DNA of 64,000 bases from Rubrivivax sp. (GCA_027487905.1 JAIYCR010000058.1:1-64000); one strand, 5' to 3'; positions 15,337 to 24,144 are shown, counted from the stretch's first letter. The notes: generated from the sequence alone by a model not told the origin. Translations and numbers: made by a program.

Positions 15337-16485
15337 ATGATTCTCAGCGACGACCAGAAGGCCCTGCTTGAGTCCGCCCGCCGCTTCGCGAGGGACGTTT
15401 TGCTGCCGGGCTACCAGAAGCGCGACAAGGACGGCATCCTCGACCGCGAACTGGTGCTCGAGATGGGGCGGCTCGGCTTCCTGGGCATGGATCTCCCCGA
15501 AGCCCACGGCGGCATGGGGATGGACGGCGTCACCACCGGGCTGATCGCCGAGGCGCTGGCCTATGGCGACTTCAACATCAGCGCGGTTCCTGTGGGCATC
15601 TCGCTCAACGGCGCCATCCTCATCCGCCATGCGCAGCCCGCGGTACGCGACGTGTGGGTGCCGAAGATGGTTCGGGGTGAGGCGGTCATCGCCATCTGCC
15701 TGACCGAGCCTCGGGGCGGATCGGACGCTTCGAACCTGCAGCTGCGCGCGCGCCGGGACGGCGACCACTACGTGATCAACGGCGAGAAGACCAGCATCAC
15801 CTTCGCCGACCGCGCCGACGGCTACGTGATCTTCGCCCGCACCGGCACGCCGGAGGAGGGTGCACGCGGCGTCAGCGCGTTCTTCGTGCCCGCGAAGACG
15901 CCGGGCATCCAGACCCTGAAGTTCAACGACTTCGGCAGCGCCGTGATCGGTCGCGGGCAGGTGTTCTTCGACGACGTTCGCATCCCGCTCGATCACCGGA
16001 TCGGCGACGAAGGCAAGGGCTTCTCGCAGGTCATGCAAGGTTTCGACTACAGCCGCGCGCTGATCGGGCTGCAGGCCTGCGGCGCGGTGCAGGCCAGTCT
16101 GGACGAGGCCTGGGCCTACACCAAGGAGCGGGAGGCCTTCGGCCGGCCGATCGGGCAGTTCCAGGGCGTCACCTTCCCCTTGGCCGAGGGCGAGTCGCAG
16201 GTCGAGGCGATCCGCCAGCTGTGCTATCACACGCTGGCCCTGCGCGACGCCGGCCTGCCGCACACCAAGGAAGCGGCGATGTGCAAGTGGATGGGTCCGC
16301 GTTATGCAGTGGACATCATCCACCAGTGCCTGCTCACCTTCGGCCATTACGGCTGGAGCATGGACCTGCCGCACCAGCAGCGGCTGCGCGATGTGATGGG
16401 GCTGGAGATCGGTGACGGGACGGCTGCGGTGATGAAGCTGATCATCGCCCGCGAGCGCATCGGGCGCGTCGCCGTCCAGTACTGA
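15337..16485 (+). CDS. Acyl-CoA dehydrogenase, cyclohexanecarboxyl-CoA dehydrogenase (AliB)-like
   Basis: This 382-residue acyl-CoA dehydrogenase of normal length has the LTEPRGGSDAS flavin block near residue 127, AWAYTKEREAFGRPIG near 270 and a C-terminal GLEIGDGTAAVMKLIIARE. The catalytic-base region reads E-I-G-D-G-T, with the acidic residues kept but spaced differently from YEGT, as in AliB-type enzymes. It should introduce the first alpha-beta double bond into the CoA ester. It starts a second plus-strand unit (dehydrogenase, histidine phosphatase, kinase, small helical protein) with its own operator copy. The alicyclic assignment is from resemblance only. Confidence 0.82.
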   Translation: MILSDDQKALLESARRFARDVLLPGYQKRDKDGILDRELVLEMGRLGFLGMDLPEAHGGMGMDGVTTGLIAEALAYGDFNISAVPVGISLNGAILIRHAQPAVRDVWVPKMVRGEAVIAICLTEPRGGSDASNLQLRARRDGDHYVINGEKTSITFADRADGYVIFARTGTPEEGARGVSAFFVPAKTPGIQTLKFNDFGSAVIGRGQVFFDDVRIPLDHRIGDEGKGFSQVMQGFDYSRALIGLQACGAVQASLDEAWAYTKEREAFGRPIGQFQGVTFPLAEGESQVEAIRQLCYHTLALRDAGLPHTKEAAMCKWMGPRYAVDIIHQCLLTFGHYGWSMDLPHQQRLRDVMGLEIGDGTAAVMKLIIARERIGRVAVQY

Positions 16486-16574
16486 GCGCAGGCCGTTGCG
16501 TTGAGCCGACTCGCTGCCATCCGCAGGCGCCTTCCTGAGCCGCAGGGCCTGGTCCTGCAGGTCTCGTCCGCCCG

Positions 16575-17180
16575 ATGCGCCTGATCCTCGTGCGACACGG
16601 GCGGCCGGACGAGAGCCTGGGTCTGGCCGATCCGCCCCTGAACGACGCCGGTCGCAGCCAGGCCGCGGCCGTGGCGGCGCTGCTGTCACGGGAGCGCCCG
16701 ACGCACCTGGTGAGCAGCCCCCTGCGGCGCGCCCGGGAAACGGGCGAGCCGCTGGCCAGGCACACCGGCCTTGAGCCGATCGTGATCGACGGCTGGGCGG
16801 AGGCCGATCGGGCGCTGTCGCGCTATCGGTCCACCGAAACCTTGAGAGCCCAGGGCGAGCACGAGTGGGCGCGCTTCCTGGCCGACCCCGTCGCCTACAT
16901 GGGCGCCGATCCGATCGCGTTCCGCCAGGCGGTGCTGCAGGCGCTGGACGACACCCTGGCTCTGTCCTCCCCGTGCGACCGCGAGCCGCGTGTCGTGGTG
17001 TTCACCCACGGTCTGCCGATCAACACCGTGCTGTCGCAGGCGCTGGGACTGAGCCGCATCACCCACTTTCCGCCCTGGTATGGGTCGGTCACGCGCCTCG
17101 CGTCACGGCCCGGGCAGCCGCTCGGGATCGTGAGCATCAATGAAACCGGGCACCACGCACTCGTGCCATCCAACCCATGA
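16575..17180 (+). CDS. Histidine phosphatase superfamily protein
   Basis: This 201-residue phosphoglycerate-mutase-like phosphatase has the N-terminal LVRHGRPDE motif (phospho-accepting histidine near residue 8), a conserved SSPLRRARETG near 52 and the second catalytic histidine in TFTHGLP-type context near 144. Its stop overlaps the ATG of an APH-fold kinase (ATGA). A phosphatase coupled to a kinase of small acyl molecules is suggestive: it might remove or recycle phosphate from a phospho-acyl-CoA or its hydrolysis product. That link is inference; the family also acts on nucleotides and sugars. Confidence 0.82.
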   Translation: MRLILVRHGRPDESLGLADPPLNDAGRSQAAAVAALLSRERPTHLVSSPLRRARETGEPLARHTGLEPIVIDGWAEADRALSRYRSTETLRAQGEHEWARFLADPVAYMGADPIAFRQAVLQALDDTLALSSPCDREPRVVVFTHGLPINTVLSQALGLSRITHFPPWYGSVTRLASRPGQPLGIVSINETGHHALVPSNP

Positions 17181-18208
17181 CCGCCATCGGCAACGAACAG
17201 GATCTGGCCTCCCGCATCGAAGGCTACCTGCGCGCCCAGACCGGTCGCGCCGTGCGGGTCGGCGCCATACGCCGCTTCCCGGTCGGGTTCTCCTGGCTGA
17301 CCTTCCTCGTGCCCGTCGCCGGTCTGTCCGACGATGCCCGGGAGCAGTCCCTGATCCTGCGGCTCGGGCCCGACTACGGCCTGTTCGCGCCCTACAGCGC
17401 GGGGCCGCAGGTCATGGCCATGCAGTCGCTGGAGGGCAGCGACGTGCCTGTTCCCAGGGCCTACTGGAACAGCGATGACCCGAGCATCCTGGGCGCACCC
17501 TTCCTGTTCTGCGAGCGCGCCGAAGGCGCCGCGGTCGTGCCCTGGGTGTCGCCGACCGAACCGCCCCTGGAGGAGGGCTATCGGCTTCGCCTCGCGCACG
17601 GTTTCATCGACTGCCTGGCTGCCCTGCACCGCATCGACTGGCGCGACAGGCCCATCGCGGGTCTGGCCGGCGATGTCGACCCGGACAATGCTGCCTTGCG
17701 GTCGGTCGAGACCTGGGAGCGGCTGATCGACCGCTGGGCAATGCGCCCTTATCCGATGGCCGAGTGGGGGGTGCGGTGGCTCAAGGCGCATTGCCCGCGT
17801 GCACCTCGCGTCACCATCGTCCACGGGGACTACCGCACCGGCAATTTCCTCGAACTCGATGGATGCATCACCGCGATCCTCGACTGGGAACTGGTGCACC
17901 TGGGCGATCCGCACGAGGACCTCGCCTGGGCGAGCATGCCGATGTACAAGGGCGGAACGCCCTACATCGGGCGCCTGGCCGAGCCCGAGCTCTTCTTCGG
18001 CCGCTATGCCGAACGCAGCGGAATCGCCGTGGACATGGCAGCCGTGCGCTACTACCAGGCGTTCTCGCTGCTCAAGCTCGCTGCCACGCACATGGCCGCC
18101 GCGCGATGCTTCGAGGAAGGGCGCTTCAACGACCTGCGCATGCCTGCGATGGGCAGCCAGGTGGCCACCTGCCTGCGGCAGATGGCCAAGATCATCGACC
18201 GCAGCTGA
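17177..18208 (+). CDS. APH-fold phosphotransferase (second hydroxyacyl-CoA kinase candidate)
   Basis: This 343-residue APH-fold kinase has the catalytic loop HGDYRTGN near residue 215 and the metal-binding motif ILDWELVHLGDPHEDLAW near 233. The N-terminal lobe has the FSWLTFLV strand pair and a weaker ATP lysine position than the first kinase (LILRLG). It is only distantly similar to the kinase at 11967-12998, so the island has two non-redundant enzymes of this type. It overlaps the phosphatase gene upstream and is followed 20 bases later by a small helical protein. This resembles the LvaA-LvaB arrangement, in which the small subunit is needed for kinase activity. Confidence 0.82.
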   Translation: MTAIGNEQDLASRIEGYLRAQTGRAVRVGAIRRFPVGFSWLTFLVPVAGLSDDAREQSLILRLGPDYGLFAPYSAGPQVMAMQSLEGSDVPVPRAYWNSDDPSILGAPFLFCERAEGAAVVPWVSPTEPPLEEGYRLRLAHGFIDCLAALHRIDWRDRPIAGLAGDVDPDNAALRSVETWERLIDRWAMRPYPMAEWGVRWLKAHCPRAPRVTIVHGDYRTGNFLELDGCITAILDWELVHLGDPHEDLAWASMPMYKGGTPYIGRLAEPELFFGRYAERSGIAVDMAAVRYYQAFSLLKLAATHMAAARCFEEGRFNDLRMPAMGSQVATCLRQMAKIIDRS

Positions 18209-18228
18209 CACGCCACAGGAAGCGACGC

Positions 18229-18723
18229 ATGAACAACAGCTTCGTCCGCCTCGTCGACGGCATGTGTGCAACCCTGCGCCAGGAGGTGCTGCCGCGCCTG
18301 GAGGACGAGTTCGCGCGCGGGCAGGTGTTCGGGATCATCAACTTGCTGAACACCCTGCGCCTGCGTGCGGACTGGTCTGCCGGCTTCCTGTCCGAGCAGA
18401 TCGCCGCTCAGCGAACCGCACTCGCAGGCGTCAGGGCGGCCACCGCGGAGTTGGCCGACGCGCTTCGCCCCTGCGTGCCCGAGGAGCAGGCGCCACCTGC
18501 GACGACGACCGCGAGCGAGCTGCTGCGACTGCGCGACGACAACAACCGCGCGATCGGCAGCCTGCTGCGCTGGCTCGACGAGCGACGAACCGAATTGCCG
18601 TCGGGTGTCGCTGTCCAGACCGAGGGGCTGCTGCGCACGGCGCTGCAGGCGGAGGTCGATCTCGAACTGCGCCATGCGCCGCGACCGCTGTTCGCGGAGA
18701 TGTCCAGCGGACGCGAGGACTGA
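18229..18723 (+). CDS. Small helical protein of unknown function, kinase partner candidate
   Basis: This 164-residue protein is predicted to be all helical, with a leading pattern E-V-L-P-R-L-E-D-E-F followed by I-I-N-L-L-N-T-L. A second helical half contains E-L-L-R-L-R-D-D-N-N-R-A-I, and there is no signal peptide or membrane segment. I do not recognise it with certainty. The opening pattern and its place behind an APH-fold kinase recall LvaB (a DUF6285-type protein needed by LvaA). The start follows an AGGAAG ribosome site (18217-18222). It is the last gene of its operon; the next 177 bases hold a promoter. Confidence 0.65.
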   Translation: MNNSFVRLVDGMCATLRQEVLPRLEDEFARGQVFGIINLLNTLRLRADWSAGFLSEQIAAQRTALAGVRAATAELADALRPCVPEEQAPPATTTASELLRLRDDNNRAIGSLLRWLDERRTELPSGVAVQTEGLLRTALQAEVDLELRHAPRPLFAEMSSGRED

Positions 18724-18776
18724 ACCCAGGGTATGTCCCGGGTGGGTGCTTGGTGGAAGCCCGAAGGAACGCCGGA

Positions 18777-18829
18777 TTGACATCCAGGCGACACAGCCTA
18801 GAGTTCGACCAGATCGTACGCTACCGCAC
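18777..18829 (+). promoter_or_regulatory. Promoter with island operator (copy 5) for the first binding protein
   Basis: A consensus -35 TTGACA (18777-18782) and -10 TAGAGT (18799-18804) are 16 bases apart. The operator GATC-GTAC-GCTACC-GCAC (18812-18829) follows seven bases after the -10, covering the expected start of transcription, which is a classical repressor position. The same arrangement recurs at 20196-20247. Confidence 0.65.
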
Positions 18830-18900
18830 TGTTCACTGATGGGCGGTTTCGTGCGCGTCACGAAGCCATCGGCCGATTCGAGCCCCACCGGAGACCCGCC

Positions 18901-20109
18901 ATGACCCATCCCACACGTCGCCAGTTCAACGTCGCTGCGGCGGCAGCCCTCGCCACCGCCGGACTGCCCTTCCAGGTGGGTGCCCAGCAGGAGCCGATCC
19001 GCATCGGCCTGCTGACGATCGACAGCGGTCCCTTCTCCACCTACGCGAGCCTCGCGGAGACGGGAGCTCGGGCGGCGGTGGACATCCTCAACGCCGAAGG
19101 CGGGGCACTGGGCCGCCGGTTCGAGCTGGTGGTTCAGGCCCACTCGGGCACACCCGCGGCCGCCATCCAGGCCGCCACACGGCTCGCGCAGCAGGGCAAG
19201 GTGTCGATGATCACGGGCCAGACCCTCGGGTCGCACTCGCTTGCGCTGATCCCTCGCCTCGAGCAGCTGAACGTCCTGCTGATCGACTCCTACGCAACGA
19301 CCGCCGACATGCTGACCCGGGTGTGCTCTCCGAACTACTTCCGCGTGTCGGTGCCCGATCCGGTGACCACGCGGATGATGCAGGACTACGTCCGCAGCTC
19401 GGGCGCGAAGACCTGGAACCTGATCTCGGCCGACTATGCGTCCGGCCACAGCTTCGCCAAGGCCTTCGGCGAGCTGGTGACCGGGCTGGGCGGCGCCATG
19501 CAGCAGACCCACTTCTCGCCGCTTGGCACGACCGACTTCGGCAGCTACATCACGCAGATGTCCAGGGGAGCCGATGGCCTGCTCGTCCAGGTGTTCATGA
19601 GCGATGGCCAGTCCTTCGCCAAGCAGGCGCGGCAGTTCGGCCTGTTCGACCGCTACAAGCTCATCCTGGGCAACGGCTTCGCCACCGACTTCCAGCTCGA
19701 GGCGCACGGAGACAACGTCCTGGGTGTCGTCAATGCGTTGAGCTGGACGCCTGAACTCCCCGGTGCGCGCAACGCGACCTACGTCAAGGAGTTCGTCCTG
19801 CGCAACAAGCGGCGGCCGTTCTACACCGACTCCGATCTGATGGCGGTGATGGAGGTGTTCCGCGCCGGTGTCGTGAAGGCCGGAGGCACCGAGCCGGCGC
19901 GGGTGCGCAAGGCGCTGGAGGGGTTGAAGGTCGACACGATCTTCGGCAACGTCGAGATGCGGGCGGCCGATCACCACCTGATCCGGCCGCATGGCATGGC
20001 CCAGGTGGTGCGCGCCAGGAATGGTGGCTTGACCTTCGAGCAGAAGGTCATGAAGCCCGGGCCGGAGATCTACCCTGCCGCAGCGCCGGAGTGCAAGGCC
20101 CAGGCCTGA
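18901..20109 (+). CDS. ABC transporter substrate-binding protein, branched-chain type (paralogue 1)
   Basis: This 402-residue periplasmic binding protein of the Leu/Ile/Val-binding fold has a Tat-like signal peptide (T-R-R-Q-F-N followed by an alanine-rich stretch) with a probable cleavage after VGA28. The mature part begins QQEPIRIGLLTIDSGPF and contains NAEGGALGRRFELV and ITGQTLGSHS. It would deliver the carboxylic acid substrate to the LivHMGF importer encoded 1.4 kb downstream. It is closely related along its whole length to the next gene, but both have separate promoters and operators. Binding proteins of this family also serve aromatic and alicyclic acids, so amino-acid transport should not be assumed. 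Confidence 0.88.
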   Translation: MTHPTRRQFNVAAAAALATAGLPFQVGAQQEPIRIGLLTIDSGPFSTYASLAETGARAAVDILNAEGGALGRRFELVVQAHSGTPAAAIQAATRLAQQGKVSMITGQTLGSHSLALIPRLEQLNVLLIDSYATTADMLTRVCSPNYFRVSVPDPVTTRMMQDYVRSSGAKTWNLISADYASGHSFAKAFGELVTGLGGAMQQTHFSPLGTTDFGSYITQMSRGADGLLVQVFMSDGQSFAKQARQFGLFDRYKLILGNGFATDFQLEAHGDNVLGVVNALSWTPELPGARNATYVKEFVLRNKRRPFYTDSDLMAVMEVFRAGVVKAGGTEPARVRKALEGLKVDTIFGNVEMRAADHHLIRPHGMAQVVRARNGGLTFEQKVMKPGPEIYPAAAPECKAQA

Positions 20110-20195
20110 GCGCCTTTCTCCGGGCGGCTCGCCGAACGGTGCAGCGTGGCTTCCGATTGCAAAGTTCCTCCGTACAAGCCCGAACGACTTGCCGA

Positions 20196-20247
20196 TTGAC
20201 ATCCTGTCGACACCGACTAGAGTAGCGCAGATCGTACGCTACCGAAC
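20196..20247 (+). promoter_or_regulatory. Promoter with island operator (copy 6) for the second binding protein and Liv operon
   Basis: TTGACA (20196-20201) and TAGAGT (20218-20223) are 16 bases apart. The operator GATC-GTAC-GCTACC-GAAC lies at 20230-20247. Both hexamers, the spacing and the operator position match the promoter at 18777, showing that the promoter was duplicated along with the binding-protein gene. Confidence 0.65.
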
Positions 20248-20320
20248 AATACGCGTGCGAGCATAAACGGCAGTCCTCATCGACGCCGCAGGCCAGACAC
20301 GAGCCCTCCCGGAGACACAC

Positions 20321-21535
20321 ATGATCCGCAAGTCCCGTCGCTACTTCAACCTGGTCGCAGCGGCTGCCCTCTCGGCAGCTTGCGCAGGCCTGCCTTTTGC
20401 CGCGAGCGCTCAGCAGGAGCCCATCCGCATCGGGCTGCTGACGATCGACAGCGGCCCGTTCGCCACCTACGCCAACCTGATGGAGTCCGGCGCCCGCGCC
20501 GCGGTGGACATCCTGAACGCGGAGGGCGGTGCGCTGGGGCGCAAGTTCGAACTGGTCGTCCAGTCGCACTCCGGCACGCCGGCGGCGGCCATCCAGGCGG
20601 CGACCCGCCTGGCCCAGCAGGGCAAGGTGTCGGTGATCACGGGTCAGACGCAAAGCTCGCACTCGCTCGCCCTGGTGCCTCGCCTGGAACAACTGGGCGT
20701 GCTGATGATCGACACCTACGCCCAGAGCAACGACCTGATGACCAAGTCGTGCGCTCCGAACTACTTCCGCGTGAACACGCCCGATGCGGTCACGACGCGG
20801 ATGATGCAGGAGTACGTGAAAGCGTCGGGTGCGAAGACCTGGAACCTGATCTCCATGGACTACGCCGCCGGCCAGAGCTTCAGCAAGGCCTTCGGCGAAC
20901 TGGTGGGCGGCATGGGCGGCTCGATCCAGCAGAGCCTCTTTTCCCCGCAGGGCACGAGCGATTTCGGCAGCTACATCTCGCAGCTTTCGCGGCCGGCCGA
21001 CGCGCTGGTGGTCACGCTGTTCATGAGCGACGGCCAGTCCTTCGGCAAGCAGAGCAAGCAGTTCGGCCTGTTCGACAAGTACAAGGTGGTGCTCGGCAAC
21101 GGCTTCGCCACCGACTTCCAGCTGGAGGCCCATGGCGAGAACGTGCTCGGGGTGGTCAACGCCCTGAGCTGGACGCCTGAACTGCCGGGTGCGCGCAACG
21201 CGACCTACGTCAAGGAGTTCGTGCTGCGCAACAAGCGCCGCCCGTTCTACACCGACGCGGACACGATGGTCGCGCTCGAGGTGTTCCGCGCCGGCGTCGT
21301 CAAGGCCGGCAGCGCGGAGCCGGCCCGTGTTCGCAAGGCCTTGGAGGGCCTTCGGATCGACACCATCTTCGGCAACGTCGAGATGCGGGCCGCCGACCAT
21401 CACCTGATCCGTCAACATGGCATGGCGCAGGTGGTGAAGGCGCCCAACGGCGGCACCGCCTTCTCGATGCGGGTGATGAAGCCCGGCCCTGAGATCTACC
21501 CGCCGGCCAACCCCGAGTGCAAGGCGCAGGGCTGA
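20321..21535 (+). CDS. ABC transporter substrate-binding protein, branched-chain type (paralogue 2)
   Basis: This 404-residue periplasmic binding protein is closely similar to the preceding gene product (the two share the block QQEPIRIGLLTIDSGPF and the C-terminal PECKAQ). The signal peptide carries S-R-R-Y-F-N and probably cleaves after ASA30. Differences cluster in the ligand-pocket half, for example ITGQTQSSHS against ITGQTLGSHS and TYAQSNDLMTKSC against SYATTADMLTRVC, so the two may bind different members of one compound class. It is directly followed by livH and is probably the main binding protein of this importer. A GGAGA ribosome site precedes the ATG. Confidence 0.88.
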   Translation: MIRKSRRYFNLVAAAALSAACAGLPFAASAQQEPIRIGLLTIDSGPFATYANLMESGARAAVDILNAEGGALGRKFELVVQSHSGTPAAAIQAATRLAQQGKVSVITGQTQSSHSLALVPRLEQLGVLMIDTYAQSNDLMTKSCAPNYFRVNTPDAVTTRMMQEYVKASGAKTWNLISMDYAAGQSFSKAFGELVGGMGGSIQQSLFSPQGTSDFGSYISQLSRPADALVVTLFMSDGQSFGKQSKQFGLFDKYKVVLGNGFATDFQLEAHGENVLGVVNALSWTPELPGARNATYVKEFVLRNKRRPFYTDADTMVALEVFRAGVVKAGSAEPARVRKALEGLRIDTIFGNVEMRAADHHLIRQHGMAQVVKAPNGGTAFSMRVMKPGPEIYPPANPECKAQG

Positions 21536-21543
21536 GCGTCGCC

Positions 21544-22416
21544 ATGGACTGGATGCAGCTGATCAGCGTGGCGCAATTGGCCAACGCCCTGGCGCTGGCC
21601 AGCCTGCTGACGATCCTGGCGAGCGGCCTGGCGCTGATCTTCGGCCTGCGTGACGTGATGAACTTCGCGCATGGCGCGCTCTACATGCTCGGCGCCTACC
21701 TCGCTTTTTCCGTGGGCAAGGCGCTGAGCTTCTGGGCGGCGCTGGTCATCGTGCCGATCATCCTGGCTGCGGTGGGCGCGGTCTTCGAACTCGCGGTGCT
21801 GCGGCCGCTGCAGAAGCGGTCGCACATGGATGTCGCGCTCGTGACCTTCGGCATCGCCTTGATCATCGGGCCGGCGGTCCACAAGGTGTGGGGCACCATT
21901 CCGCTGTCGGTGGAGCCACCTGAGGTGCTCGCAGGTTCGGTCGACCTCCTCGGAACGATGTACCCGAGCTACCGCCTGTTCCTCATCGCGGTGGGCTTTG
22001 GAACCTGCCTGGCCCTGGCCGCCTGGCTGAAATACACCACCAGCGGCATGCACACGCGGGCGGTGAGCCAGCAGCCCCATGTCGCCCGGATGATGGGCGT
22101 GAACACCGACCGGCTGAGCCTGCAGGTCGTCTGCCTGGGCACCGCCTTCGCGGGTCTTGCCGGTGTGCTCGCCGGGCCTTACCTGTCGGTCGATCCGGGC
22201 ATGGGCGCCACCATCCTGATCAGTTGCCTGATCGTGGTCGTCGTGGGCGGGCTGGGCAGCATCGGCGGCGCGATCGCCGCCGCGCTGGTGTATGGCTTCA
22301 TCCAGGTGATCGGCACGGTCCTCTTCCCGTCGGTTGCGGTGCTGGTGCCCTATCTCCTGCTGTTCGGGGTGTTGCTGTGGAGGCCGCAGGGCTTCGGACG
22401 AGGACGGGTGGCATGA
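21544..22416 (+). CDS. Branched-chain-type ABC permease LivH
   Basis: This 290-residue integral membrane permease of the LivH family has about eight hydrophobic segments. The family motif GLALIFGLRDVMNFAHGALYMLGAY lies near residues 30-50, and the coupling-loop region with the NTDR segment near 185. It forms the transmembrane channel with LivM. The ATG at 21544 is preferred over one at 21517 because the latter lies inside the preceding gene. The stop overlaps livM (ATGA). The imported compound is probably the acid degraded by this island. Confidence 0.85.
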   Translation: MDWMQLISVAQLANALALASLLTILASGLALIFGLRDVMNFAHGALYMLGAYLAFSVGKALSFWAALVIVPIILAAVGAVFELAVLRPLQKRSHMDVALVTFGIALIIGPAVHKVWGTIPLSVEPPEVLAGSVDLLGTMYPSYRLFLIAVGFGTCLALAAWLKYTTSGMHTRAVSQQPHVARMMGVNTDRLSLQVVCLGTAFAGLAGVLAGPYLSVDPGMGATILISCLIVVVVGGLGSIGGAIAAALVYGFIQVIGTVLFPSVAVLVPYLLLFGVLLWRPQGFGRGRVA

Positions 22417-23459
22417 CGATGGGTGCGACACCAGGCGCGGTGGCGCCAGCCGAGGCCGGCAGCCTGCGCCCTGCGGGCCTGCCGATTCGCTGGCTGCTGT
22501 GGGCGATCGCCGTTGCCGCGGGGTGCTTCGTCCCCGCCGTGCTGACCAGCACCTTCCACCTGGGCTTGCTGATCAACGGCGTGATCCTGGGCGTCGGCGC
22601 GGTGGGCATCGGCTTTCTCATGCACCAGTGCGGTCTGGTGATGTTCGGCGTGGCCGCCTTCCTGGGGCTGCCCGCCTATCTGCTGGGCATTGGCACCGTT
22701 CACCTGGGCTGGGGCCTGCAGACCTCGGTGCTGGTCGCCCTCGTCGGCAGCACGCTGTTCGCGCTGCTGGTCGGATCTCTCGTCGTGCGGGCAAGACCGC
22801 TGCCGTTCGCGATGCTCACGTTGGCGCTCGCGCAGATGCTCAAGTCGGCGGTGACGCTGCGCGCGGCACGTCCGGTGACGGGGGGAGACGACGGCCTGGC
22901 CATGAGCTTCAACGGAAGCTTCTTCGGGCTGGACCAGGGAGAGCTCGCCACGGCTGCCAGCTTCTGGCCCGTCGCGTGGCTGGCGCTGTGCGCGGTGCTG
23001 ACGCTGGTCTGGGTGGCGGGCAACAGCCGCTTCGGAAAGGTGCTGCGCGCGACACAGGCCAACGAGGAGCGCATGCGCTTCTCCGGCTTCGACACCTATC
23101 GACCGCGGCTGGCCGCTTTCGTGCTGGCCTGCTTCATCGTGTCGATCTCAGGCGTGCTCATGGGCCTGCACACCGCGTTCGCATCGCCCGAGCTCCTGGA
23201 CTTCGCCACCGGCGGGCATGCGCTGGTCGCGATGCTCGTGGGCGGCGCCACCGCCGTCGCAGGCCCCTTGCTGGGTGCGCTGATGTACACCTGGGGCCAG
23301 GATGCCTTCGGTGCCACCGGGTATCTTGAACTGCTGACCGGCATCGCCGTGGTGTTCATGATCGTGGCTTTCCCCACCGGTGCGAGCGGCTTCCTCCTGC
23401 AGCAGTGGCGGCGACTGCGGGATCTGTTCACGCGAAAGGCAGACGATGTTGCGCGTTGA
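22413..23459 (+). CDS. Branched-chain-type ABC permease LivM
   Basis: This 348-residue membrane permease of the LivM family has an N-terminal extension of about 25 residues before the first helix, then roughly nine hydrophobic segments. The conserved cytoplasmic loop with ATQANEERMRFSGFDTYRPR lies near residue 220, and GGATAVAGPLLGAL near 278. It pairs with LivH. The ATG is fixed by the four-base overlap with livH. The end overlaps livG by 14 bases. Confidence 0.85.
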   Translation: MTMGATPGAVAPAEAGSLRPAGLPIRWLLWAIAVAAGCFVPAVLTSTFHLGLLINGVILGVGAVGIGFLMHQCGLVMFGVAAFLGLPAYLLGIGTVHLGWGLQTSVLVALVGSTLFALLVGSLVVRARPLPFAMLTLALAQMLKSAVTLRAARPVTGGDDGLAMSFNGSFFGLDQGELATAASFWPVAWLALCAVLTLVWVAGNSRFGKVLRATQANEERMRFSGFDTYRPRLAAFVLACFIVSISGVLMGLHTAFASPELLDFATGGHALVAMLVGGATAVAGPLLGALMYTWGQDAFGATGYLELLTGIAVVFMIVAFPTGASGFLLQQWRRLRDLFTRKADDVAR

Positions 23460-24144
23460 AGACCTCACGGTCAGCTACGGCAGCGTCGTGGCGCTGGACG
23501 GCGTTTCGTTCGCGGTCGAGCGCCAGGGCGTCCTGCACGGAATCATCGGGCCCAACGGCGCGGGCAAGTCGACGCTGATGGATGCCATCACCGGTCGACG
23601 CAAGCCCACCCGCGGTCGTGTCTGGGTGGATGGCGTGGACATCACCGAGCGATCGGTCGAGTGGCGACGCCGCCATGGCATGTCGCGCAGCTTCCAGCGC
23701 ACCAGCATCTTCCCGGGGCTGACCGTGCGAGAGCAGTTGGAGCTGGTGGCATCCCAGCTCGGAGAGCCCGACCTCGCCCACATCGTGGATGCGTTCGAAC
23801 TGCGACACGTCTACGACAAGCCTGCGGACGTGATCGCCTACGGGGACCAGCGGCGGGTCGACATCGCGCTGGCGATGATCGGCAAGCCCCGGCTGATGCT
23901 GCTCGATGAACCGGCTGCTGGGCTTTCCACCGCCGAGACCATCGCCCTGTTCGAGCATCTGGTCGTGCTGGTGCGGGAGCGTGGGGTCACGGCCCTGGTG
24001 GTCGAGCACGATGTGGACGCGGTGTTCCGCTTCTGCGACGCCGTCACCGCCCTGGACCTTGGCCGCCTGCTGATCACCGACTCGCCGGCGCGCGTCCGAT
24101 CCGACGAGCGCGTGGTGTCGGCCTACCTCGGAACCGCCGCATGA
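23446..24144 (+). CDS. ABC transporter ATP-binding protein LivG
   Basis: This 232-residue ATPase has Walker A GPNGAGKST near residue 36, the signature region IAYGDQRRVDIA near 133 (the LivG variant of LSGGQ) and Walker B LMLLDEP near 150, followed by a switch histidine in VVEHDVD. It lacks the longer insert of many LivG proteins, hence the short length. An in-frame start 66 bases upstream is rejected because the ATG at 23446 has a GAAAGG ribosome site and gives a normal N-terminus. Confidence 0.87.
   Translation: MLRVEDLTVSYGSVVALDGVSFAVERQGVLHGIIGPNGAGKSTLMDAITGRRKPTRGRVWVDGVDITERSVEWRRRHGMSRSFQRTSIFPGLTVREQLELVASQLGEPDLAHIVDAFELRHVYDKPADVIAYGDQRRVDIALAMIGKPRLMLLDEPAAGLSTAETIALFEHLVVLVRERGVTALVVEHDVDAVFRFCDAVTALDLGRLLITDSPARVRSDERVVSAYLGTAA

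Noticed and set aside
11967-18208. APH-fold proteins as antibiotic resistance genes
   Set aside because: Both are coupled to acyl-CoA or phosphatase genes in an operon with a shared operator, matching metabolic kinases instead.
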